Shown piece by piece: positions 1-5,744 of a stretch of 13,487 nucleotides of DNA (the stretch's first letter is position 1; every line of letters starts with the position of its first letter). The stretch is from an uncultured Ruminococcus sp. (lineage in GTDB: Bacteria > Bacillota > Clostridia > Oscillospirales > Ruminococcaceae), in assembly GCA_900545125.1 (NCBI GenBank), contig UQXS01000044.1:1-13487 (forward strand), written 5' to 3'. Both the position numbers and the translations under genes were made by a program. The notes beneath the pieces were generated by a model that worked only from the letters and a program-made list of their open reading frames with translations, did no database searches and was not told the DNA's origin.

Positions 1-934
1 TGGCAGCCGAAATACAAAAGAACGGGATTCCCTTTTCCTCGATATACTGCCTGAAATCAGATATCTGTTCATTGGTAGCCATATCCGATTTATTGGCGGC
101 TACGATCTGCGGACGGTCTGCAAGTTCCTCATTGAATTTGGCGAGTTCCTTGTTGATTATCTCAAAATCAGATTTCGGATCACGTCCTTCAATGCCGGAA
201 ACATCCACCACATGGACGATAAGACGGCATCGTTCAACGTGCCTGAGAAATTCGTGACCAAGACCGACTCCATCGCCTGCCCCCTCGATAAGTCCCGGAA
301 TATCCGCCATTACAAAAGATTTCTCCTCACCTGTCCTTACAACACCGAGTACGGGTGTAAGGGTCGTGAAATGATAGTTTGCGATCTTCGGCTTTGCGGC
401 ACTGACAACGGAAATCAGCGTTGACTTGCCTACATTAGGATATCCCACCAGACCAACATCTGCAAGGAGTTTAAGTTCCAGAGAAACCTCAAATTCCTCT
501 CCGGGAAAACCCGGCTTTGAAAATTTCGGGATCTGCCTTGTGGGAGTAGCAAAATGTACGTTGCCTTTGCCTCCTTTGCCCCCTCTGGCAAGAACTTTCG
601 GTTCATCGGTTGACATATCCGCCATTATTCTTCCGGATTTTGCGTCACGGACAACAGTTCCACGGGGAACTTTTATAATAAGCGGCTCTGCGCTCCTGCC
701 TGTACAGTTTCTCGCACCGCCGTTCTGTCCACGTTCGGCGAAATATTTTCTTTTATACCTGAAGTCAATGAGCGTCGAGAAGTTATCATCGACCTGAAAG
801 ACAACATCTCCGCCTCTGCCGCCGTCTCCGCCGTCCGGACCTCCTGCTGCGACATACTTTTCCCTATGAAAGGAGACTGCTCCATCGCCGCCGTCTCCGG
901 CTTTTATGATTATTTTTGCACGGTCTACAAACAT
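1..934 (-). CDS. obgE: Obg family GTPase ObgE/CgtA (C-terminus cut off by window edge)
   Basis: Obg GTPases bind GTP, associate with the 50S subunit and act in ribosome assembly and stress control in the cytoplasm. The first ~155 residues form the glycine-rich Obg fold, with GDGGDGAVSFHREKY near residues 13-27 and the GGPDGGDGGRGG run at 31-42. The G domain follows: G1 GYPNVGKS at 164-171, the G2 region YHFTTLTPVLG, G3 DIPGLIEGA, G4 NKSD, and G5 SAA at the very edge of the window. About 311 codons are visible; the end of the G domain and any C-terminal OCT domain lie outside. The ATG at 932-934 is preceded by GGGAGG about 7 nt upstream. It follows rpmA, as in the rplU-prp-rpmA-obg order known from Bacilli, but an intrinsic terminator lies between. 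The open frame and all GTPase motifs make the call very secure. Confidence 0.97.
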   Translation of the reverse strand, partial: MFVDRAKIIIKAGDGGDGAVSFHREKYVAAGGPDGGDGGRGGDVVFQVDDNFSTLIDFRYKRKYFAERGQNGGARNCTGRSAEPLIIKVPRGTVVRDAKSGRIMADMSTDEPKVLARGGKGGKGNVHFATPTRQIPKFSKPGFPGEEFEVSLELKLLADVGLVGYPNVGKSTLISVVSAAKPKIANYHFTTLTPVLGVVRTGEEKSFVMADIPGLIEGAGDGVGLGHEFLRHVERCRLIVHVVDVSGIEGRDPKSDFEIINKELAKFNEELADRPQIVAANKSDMATNEQISDFRQYIEEKGIPFFCISAA

Positions 935-960
935 TTTACGACCTCCCGATAGATCTTCTA

Positions 961-992
961 AAGAAAAATCCCAAGCAAGCTGCTCGGGATTT
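961..992 (-). terminator. Intrinsic terminator between rpmA and obgE
   Basis: On the minus strand AAATCCCGAGC and GCTTGGGATTT pair as an 11-bp stem (one G-U wobble, 5-nt loop; positions 966-992) followed by a T-rich tract (961-968). It lies about 18 nt after the rpmA stop, and its tract ends ~13 nt before the obgE ribosome binding site. It probably lowers obgE transcription relative to the ribosomal protein genes. Confidence 0.8.
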
Positions 993-1010
993 ATGCACGT
1001 TTAAAAGTGG

Positions 1011-1289
1011 TTACTGCTCGTAAACAGAAACCTTTTTACGATCACGGCCTAAACGCTCAAATTTAACCTTACCGCTTACTGTTGCGAATAAAGTATCATC
1101 CGAACCGATACCAACGCCCTCGCCGGGATGAATATGTGTACCTCTCTGACGAACGAGGATGTTTCCTGCCTTAACGAACTGACCATCAGCTCTCTTGACA
1201 CCAAGTCTCTTGGACTCAGAGTCACGGCCGTTCTTTGTAGAACCAACACCCTTTTTATGAGCGAAGAACTGCATACTGATCTTAAACAT
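1011..1289 (-). CDS. rpmA: 50S ribosomal protein L27 with cleavable N-terminal extension
   Basis: L27 is a component of the large subunit whose flexible N-terminus reaches the peptidyl transferase centre. The 92-residue product matches the family closely (HKKGVGSTKNGRDSESKRLG, RADGQFVKAGNILVRQRGT, DDTLFATVSGKVKFERLGRD). Its first nine residues, MFKISMQFF, are the Firmicutes-type extension. Cleavage by Prp between F9 and A10 is expected to give mature AHKKGVG, by analogy with Staphylococcus aureus. The ATG at 1287-1289 lies 2 nt after the prp stop, and its GGAGG overlaps the last prp codons, so translation is probably coupled. It is the third gene of the rplU-prp-rpmA unit and is followed by an intrinsic terminator. 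Confidence 0.97.
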   Translation of the reverse strand: MFKISMQFFAHKKGVGSTKNGRDSESKRLGVKRADGQFVKAGNILVRQRGTHIHPGEGVGIGSDDTLFATVSGKVKFERLGRDRKKVSVYEQ

Positions 1290-1291
1290 AC

Positions 1292-1603
1292 TTACACCTC
1301 CGAAATAATGATTTTAATTGTGTTCGGGAACTCTTCAAGCACTGCTTCAAAATGCTGCTTCAGACGTCCAAGCATTCTTGACGCATCATCAAAACAATTG
1401 CCGGCTGTGCATTTTATGATATTATCTCCTGTTTTCACAACGGGAGAACATCCGAATTCATCAAGCAGATTCACCGTTAACTGAACCGCCGAAGAAACTG
1501 CCGCACAAGCCACGTCTCTGCCTCTTGCCGCCATTCCTGCATGACCGCTGAGCCTGAAACCGCTTATTTTCCCTTTTGTTTCATAAAATTCTGCACGGAT
1601 CAT
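1292..1603 (-). CDS. prp: Ribosomal-processing cysteine protease Prp (YsxB family)
   Basis: Prp removes the N-terminal extension of L27 in Firmicutes and related phyla. The 103-residue product has the family signature: SGHAG with the catalytic His at residue 21 and VACAAVSSAVQ with the catalytic Cys at residue 33. The start is set at the ATG 1601-1603 (MIRAEF), which has AAGG 7 nt upstream. A TTG two codons earlier is possible but overlaps the rplU stop, and known homologues begin near MI. The gene sits between rplU and rpmA, the usual position of prp, so enzyme and substrate are made from one message. Older annotations call it a DUF464 or hypothetical protein. Confidence 0.93.
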   Translation of the reverse strand: MIRAEFYETKGKISGFRLSGHAGMAARGRDVACAAVSSAVQLTVNLLDEFGCSPVVKTGDNIIKCTAGNCFDDASRMLGRLKQHFEAVLEEFPNTIKIIISEV

Positions 1604-1605
1604 TA

Positions 1606-1917
1606 TCAAGCCTTGATAGCTTCGATCTTCACCTGAGTGTAAGGCTGTCTGTGTCCCTGCTTCTTCTTCTCGCCCTTCTTAGGCTTGTATGTGAAAACAG
1701 TGATCTTCTTAGCTTTACCGTTCTTAATAACCTTAGCTTCTACTGCTGCACCGTCAACATAGGGAGCACCGATTTTAAGACCATCGTCTGCGCCGAGTGC
1801 TACAACCTTGTCGAATGTAACTGTCTCGTCAGCTTCTGCTGCAAGCTTTTCAATGAAGATAACATCGCCCTCGTTTACCTGATACTGCTTTCCGCCGGTT
1901 TCAATAACTGCGTACAT
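1606..1917 (-). CDS. rplU: 50S ribosomal protein L21
   Basis: L21 binds 23S rRNA in the large subunit. The 103 residues match the family end to end: MYAVIETGGKQYQVNEGD at the start, IGAPYVDGAAVEAKV in the middle, and a C-terminus with KKGEKKKQGHRQPYTQVKI. Length is standard. The ATG at 1915-1917 has an AGGCAGGTG ribosome binding site about 6 nt upstream. It is the first gene of the unit with prp and rpmA; its TGA stop lies 2 nt before the prp ATG. Transcription should start at the promoter 2001-2029, and the intervening leader folds like an L21 leader, so feedback regulation by L21 is likely (inference). Confidence 0.98.
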   Translation of the reverse strand: MYAVIETGGKQYQVNEGDVIFIEKLAAEADETVTFDKVVALGADDGLKIGAPYVDGAAVEAKVIKNGKAKKITVFTYKPKKGEKKKQGHRQPYTQVKIEAIKA

Positions 1918-1995
1918 TTATGGCACCTGCCTTTTCATAAACTCGCTGTACCGGGCGTGTGAATGCACATCTTTAATACCCGTTTACAAGCGGTA
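1918..1995 (-). promoter_or_regulatory. Structured 5' leader of rplU, resembling the L21 leader RNA family
   Basis: The ~75-nt untranslated leader folds into a long imperfect stem on the minus strand. CGCTTGTA (1985-1992) pairs with TACAGCG (1944-1950) with one bulge, and CGGG (1979-1982) pairs with CCCG (1952-1955). The apex contains a small hairpin, TGTG-CATT-CACA (1958-1969). Position directly before rplU, size and the GTGCATTCACAC apex agree with the known L21 leader of Firmicutes, thought to be bound by L21 for autoregulation. The family assignment is from memory of the motif, not from a covariance search. Confidence 0.7.
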
Positions 1996-2000
1996 ATAAT

Positions 2001-2029
2001 ATTTTACCACAAAGCCTGACCTTTGTCAA
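2001..2029 (-). promoter_or_regulatory. Vegetative promoter of rplU-prp-rpmA
   Basis: TTGACA (2024-2029), a 17-nt spacer and TAAAAT (2001-2006) give a near-consensus SigA promoter. Transcription would start near 1993-1995, at the 5' edge of the leader stem. A strong promoter fits a ribosomal protein unit. Confidence 0.85.
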
Positions 2030-2090
2030 GGCTTTTTTCTTTTTTTTTGAAAAAACGGCTGTTCAGGCAGACTTCTATCCTATTTTCTGC

Positions 2091-3338
2091 TTACCAGACC
2101 TTATATCCGGGTTCGCCGATTTTGTAAGATGTTCCGGGAACAAACAGATCAGACATTTTGAATTCCTTTCCCTGATCTGTAAGCTGCTTCTGAACCTTCA
2201 TCATTTCCCTGAATGCAACGCTGTTCACAACGATTTTCTTGACATCTTCCTGCGGCGGACGCTTACCGAGAAATTCAAGAATTGCCTGCTGTAAATAGAA
2301 ATATGATCTGAGCTGAGTTTTCTTGAATTCTATCTGCTTCTGGTCATCTCCTTCGCCCTCGATCAAAAACAGACTGTCGCCCTCCTGATAGCCGAGCGTA
2401 AGCTTTGCAAGGATCTCCGGAATAAAGATTCTGATTTCTGAAGCAAGATACTTATTTTCTGTCATTTCTTCAAGTCTCTTTGCAAGCTCAATATAATCTT
2501 CCTTCTTTTCGATCTTCACCATAGAATTCAGGCACTCTTCTGCTGCTTTCATTACAGTTTCCTTGTCAAAGGGACATTCATCATCCCCACGGCGAACAAA
2601 AATAGCGTGCTGCTTTTCGCAGGCAAATCCCTCTTCATCGCCCCATGAGTCGATATACGGTTCCATGAGCTTGTTGAGCTGAGGACATACGGAACCGTTC
2701 ACACGGACCTCGATCATCTTTCTTACACTTGACTTGTTATCGTTCTCCTCATTTCCCGGCACATACATTCTTGCAAGGTAGATCCTTACCCAGTAGTATT
2801 TCTTTGAGCCAAGATACTTAGGAAGCTCGTTCATGAGAAACTTCACAAGCATAACAGGTTCTTTTTTCTGCTCGCCCGCCCTGATTCTTACAACCGACTG
2901 ACAATACATATCAAAATCGTAGTGCTGTCTCAGGAAATCAACCGAAACAGGTATCGGATTTTTCTTGTTTATCGACTGATCTATAGGATGCCACAATCCT
3001 GCATAGAAGATATCCGCTGCCATTTTTGCCGCATCTATCTCTGTAGAGCCCTGAGCATCAACCGGATCAATAAGCGGTTCATCAAACGCATCATTCTTTA
3101 CAATAAATATTACCTGAACAAGCTTTACGCCGTTTTTCTCCTCCTTATGACCTACCTGAACATCAATCGTATATCCCTTTGGCATGATGATGCAGTTGTC
3201 ATAAAGGGTTCCGTTCAGTTTTTCGTTCAGCTTTGAAAGTACCTCCAGAATTATTGCCTCGTTTTCCTTTTCTGCCTTGATCTGCGGAGTTGCTTCCTCA
3301 ATCTGCTCTTCTTTCTTCTTTTTCTTAAAAAGTGCCAC
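2091..3338 (-). CDS. Uncharacterised 415-residue cytoplasmic protein
   Basis: I do not recognise this protein. It begins with a lysine-rich segment (ALFKKKKKEEQIEE), shows no signal peptide or membrane segment, and is a mixed charged globular sequence. Visible landmarks are an aromatic patch KKYYWVRIYLARMYVP in the middle and a C-terminal GTSYKIGEPGYKVW. The GTG at 3336-3338 is preferred as start because AAGGAG lies 10 nt upstream. The ATG three codons earlier sits only 1 nt from the same AAGGAG, too close for normal initiation. It lies 94 nt downstream of prmA with no clear terminator or promoter between, so it may be the last gene of the MoxR-DUF58-transglutaminase unit. No catalytic motif can be named. 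Confidence 0.8.
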   Translation of the reverse strand: MALFKKKKKEEQIEEATPQIKAEKENEAIILEVLSKLNEKLNGTLYDNCIIMPKGYTIDVQVGHKEEKNGVKLVQVIFIVKNDAFDEPLIDPVDAQGSTEIDAAKMAADIFYAGLWHPIDQSINKKNPIPVSVDFLRQHYDFDMYCQSVVRIRAGEQKKEPVMLVKFLMNELPKYLGSKKYYWVRIYLARMYVPGNEENDNKSSVRKMIEVRVNGSVCPQLNKLMEPYIDSWGDEEGFACEKQHAIFVRRGDDECPFDKETVMKAAEECLNSMVKIEKKEDYIELAKRLEEMTENKYLASEIRIFIPEILAKLTLGYQEGDSLFLIEGEGDDQKQIEFKKTQLRSYFYLQQAILEFLGKRPPQEDVKKIVVNSVAFREMMKVQKQLTDQGKEFKMSDLFVPGTSYKIGEPGYKVW

Positions 3339-3432
3339 TTTTACCATTCTCCTTATATTAAATTGTATATTTATCCCTTTGAACAGTTCTGCACAAAAAT
3401 ATCGTGCAGCAATACCATTATCAGGGGAATAT

Positions 3433-4398
3433 TCAAGCTGTAAATCTGACTGCTGCCCAGCCTTCCTTTACATTTATCTGAGGATCTTTGAATCCGGCGT
3501 TTTCAAGTTCACCGATCACCTCGTTCATTCTCTCCTCAATAATGCCGGAAACAATCAGAGTTCCGCCGTCTTTTATATAGCGCAGGAAATATTGCTTCAT
3601 TGCAATAAGTACATCTGCCACGATATTTGCAGCTATCACATCATATTTTTCGTCGATCCTGTCTGCCAGTTCTTCATCCGTCAGTATATTTCCGTAAAAT
3701 GTCTGATATTTTTCGGGATCTATATGATTTTTAACGGCATTTTCCAGAGCTGTTTCTGCTGCATTCTGCTCGATATCAACAGCAACGGCGCTTTCCGCAC
3801 CAAGCAGCATCGCTCCTATTGAAAGGATTCCGCTGCCGCAGCCCATATCGAGGATTCTGTCACCCTTTTTAAGACTTTTTTCCAGAAGCTCCAGACATAA
3901 TCTTGTCGTGTGATGCTGACCCGTTCCAAAACTTGATGCTGGATCTATCTCAAGAATAATCCGGCTGCCGTCATTTTCATATTCTTCCCATGATGGCTTT
4001 ATCACCAGCTTTTCACCAATCTTTACCGGTTTGAAATATTGCTTCCAGTTATTTGCCCAGTCCTCTTCGCAAATACTTGAAAGTTCTGCCTCAAGACGCC
4101 CGTATGCACCATCTTCATCACCTGCCTTCATTTCTGAAAGCATTGCACGTATTGACAGCAGCATATCTGCTCCCTGAGAATTTGAGGGCAAATAAACCGT
4201 TACCCTTGTTTCACAGGTTGACAACCCCATAAGATCTTCGTCGATATAGTCCCATTTACCATTCTTATTTTCCAGGAATTCGTTGAAATCCTCGGCATCC
4301 TGAATAACAAATCCCTTAATTCCTATATCCATAAGCTTTGCACACAGCAGATCTATTCCCGCTGTAGCTGTATAAATATTAACTTCTGTCCATTCCAT
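3433..4398 (-). CDS. prmA: Ribosomal protein L11 methyltransferase PrmA
   Basis: PrmA trimethylates ribosomal protein L11 using S-adenosylmethionine. The 321-residue product has an N-terminal substrate-recognition domain ending in the family motif EEDWANNWKQYFKP (111-124), followed by a class I methyltransferase fold. The family loop DPASSFGTGQHHTT is at 152-165, the SAM-binding motif DMGCGSG at 184-190, and NIVADVL at 258-264. Most PrmA proteins read GTGTHxTT in that loop; here Thr is replaced by Gln (GTGQHHTT). The ATG at 4396-4398 has AAGGAG 8 nt upstream, and the gene lies 12 nt after the dockerin peptidase gene, so they are probably cotranscribed. prmA is often found near dnaJ elsewhere; this placement behind an envelope cluster is less usual. 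Confidence 0.93.
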   Translation of the reverse strand: MEWTEVNIYTATAGIDLLCAKLMDIGIKGFVIQDAEDFNEFLENKNGKWDYIDEDLMGLSTCETRVTVYLPSNSQGADMLLSIRAMLSEMKAGDEDGAYGRLEAELSSICEEDWANNWKQYFKPVKIGEKLVIKPSWEEYENDGSRIILEIDPASSFGTGQHHTTRLCLELLEKSLKKGDRILDMGCGSGILSIGAMLLGAESAVAVDIEQNAAETALENAVKNHIDPEKYQTFYGNILTDEELADRIDEKYDVIAANIVADVLIAMKQYFLRYIKDGGTLIVSGIIEERMNEVIGELENAGFKDPQINVKEGWAAVRFTA

Positions 4399-4410
4399 AA
4401 ACTGTTCTCC

Positions 4411-5721
4411 TTATTTGCAGACAAGTATCAGGTACACCAGAACATCTCCGCTGTTTATCTTGCCGTCTCCGTTGATATCGGCTGCTTTTATCTCACAGGC
4501 AGTCAGCATCGACACACCATCAGGCATATCGGCAAGGCTGTTCAGATATTCGCCAAGCAGTCCGAGATCGTACATATCTATTTTGCCGTCGCCGTTGATA
4601 TCTCCCTTTTCATGGGAAGATTCCGGCTTTACAAGTGTCATGCCGGAAAGATCAATCCAGCCGGCGAAATCATCCGTTCCTGCTATATGACCGATAGTTC
4701 CGATGCACTCACGGACATTCACCACTCCGTCAGGCACGACATATGATACAGGCTCTCCGGTGCAGTCGGAGGAATCATAAATACCTATTTCTGCCGTACC
4801 GGAATTGAAGTATTCTCCGGTATGCATTGCCGTGACAGTTATATCAGATGTTGTTGTTTTCGTTGAAGTTGTCGTTACGGGAATTGCGGCAGTAGTTGTT
4901 GTCGTAGTAGTAGTCGCTTTAGTATTAGCAACAGTCGTTACAGTTTTTGTGGTAGTTGTTGTTGCTTCGGTAGTGGTAGTTGCAGTAGTTGTTGCTGCTG
5001 CTTCGGTAGTGGTGGTAGTTGTCGTCGTTTCAGTTGCAGTTGTCGTGGTCGTTGTTCCGGACGGATTAAAAGGTGCAGGCGGATTCTTGCAGGTCAGTGC
5101 CCAGTATTCATTTCCGCCGCTGAGCTGATATTCATCATAAAGCAGAACCGTATCGGATGCCGGATCTATCATATAAATATCATCGCCGACAACACCCTCA
5201 ATATATACCCAATGCCAGTTGACGTTCACTATGACATGAAGTCCCTGATCCATCATTGCTTTTATTTCAGATGCCATTCCCGACTGGGTATAACTTTTAA
5301 AATTTGAATCTTCTACAAAGGTTATCTGTGGGATGATCTGACCGATCGTTCCCCAGCTTGCGATAGCTCCGCCGTAGCTGAAACCTCCTCTGTTAGTGTA
5401 TGCGTTTGCAAGTATACCGGGATTGAAATCTTCCACTCTGCTGATGCCAAGATTCGCAAGTGCCTGGCTGTCAAGTGAATCGGAAGCCCTTGCCATTATC
5501 GAAAGCGATGTTATAAGACATCCCGACTTTGCAACTGTAGTTCCGTTCATGCTGACGTTTCCCCACCGTGGATCCATCTGACGCCATGTATGGTAGTCCT
5601 CTGCTGCGGATATTTCATCTATTTTTCCGCCGTACAGCGGATTGATGCCCACAAAGAACATCAATGCCGTCAGAATACTCAGAATACTTTTAAAAATTCT
5701 TTTTTTGCCTGTAGTCTGCAT
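4411..5721 (-). CDS. Secreted C39-like cysteine peptidase with Thr-rich linker and type I dockerin
   Basis: This 436-residue protein is exported and probably docks on a cohesin scaffold. Residues 1-40 form a signal peptide (KKR, a hydrophobic core, then EISAAED with likely cleavage near 40). Residues ~43-211 resemble the C39_2 papain-like fold: KSGCLITSLSIM with C68, NWHWVYIEGV with H170, and MIDPAS with D186 as the plausible catalytic triad. A nearly pure threonine linker spans 223-292. A ~75-residue region with VNVREC and GWIDLSGMTLV, possibly SH3-like, comes next. Residues ~373-436 are a dockerin with two calcium loops, DINGDGKIDMYD and DINGDGKINSGD. The ATG at 5719-5721 follows GGAGG by 5 nt; a TTG 27 nt upstream has no such site and overlaps the preceding gene. 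It lies 23 nt after the transglutaminase gene and 12 nt before prmA. Whether it is an active peptidase, and on what substrate, is unknown. Confidence 0.88.
   Translation of the reverse strand: MQTTGKKRIFKSILSILTALMFFVGINPLYGGKIDEISAAEDYHTWRQMDPRWGNVSMNGTTVAKSGCLITSLSIMARASDSLDSQALANLGISRVEDFNPGILANAYTNRGGFSYGGAIASWGTIGQIIPQITFVEDSNFKSYTQSGMASEIKAMMDQGLHVIVNVNWHWVYIEGVVGDDIYMIDPASDTVLLYDEYQLSGGNEYWALTCKNPPAPFNPSGTTTTTTATETTTTTTTTEAAATTTATTTTEATTTTTKTVTTVANTKATTTTTTTTAAIPVTTTSTKTTTSDITVTAMHTGEYFNSGTAEIGIYDSSDCTGEPVSYVVPDGVVNVRECIGTIGHIAGTDDFAGWIDLSGMTLVKPESSHEKGDINGDGKIDMYDLGLLGEYLNSLADMPDGVSMLTACEIKAADINGDGKINSGDVLVYLILVCK
4846..5055 (-). repeat. Low-complexity Thr-codon tract encoding the inter-domain linker
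   Basis: About 70 codons, mostly ACN with scattered Glu, Ala, Lys and Val codons, make an irregular ACN-rich repeat on the coding strand. It encodes the extended linker between the peptidase and the C-terminal modules of the dockerin protein. Such tracts are typical of Ruminococcus extracellular multidomain proteins, are likely O-glycosylated, and are prone to length change by slippage (last two points inferred). Confidence 0.85.
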
Positions 5722-5744
5722 AATTACCTCCGTTAATATAAATC

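Noticed and set aside
2040..2090. Possible terminator after the 415-residue gene (GCAGA/TCTGC stem, later T run)
   Set aside because: Only 5 bp with a 14-nt loop and a 12-nt gap before the T run; too weak to call.
3339..3400. AT-rich -10-like boxes (TACAAT, TAATAT) upstream of the 415-residue gene
   Set aside because: No adequate -35 at 16-18 nt for TACAAT; the TTCAAA-17-TAATAT pair would start transcription inside the ribosome binding site.
3389..3409. 6-bp inverted repeat CTGCAC/GTGCAG between prmA and the 415-residue gene
   Set aside because: Loop of 9 nt and no T-tract after the stem on the minus strand, so not supported as a terminator; may be chance.
4805..5128. Plus-strand open frame of 107 codons, very rich in Val
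   Set aside because: It is the complement of the threonine-codon linker of the dockerin protein; ACN codons read GTN-like on the other strand. No ribosome binding site or protein-like composition.
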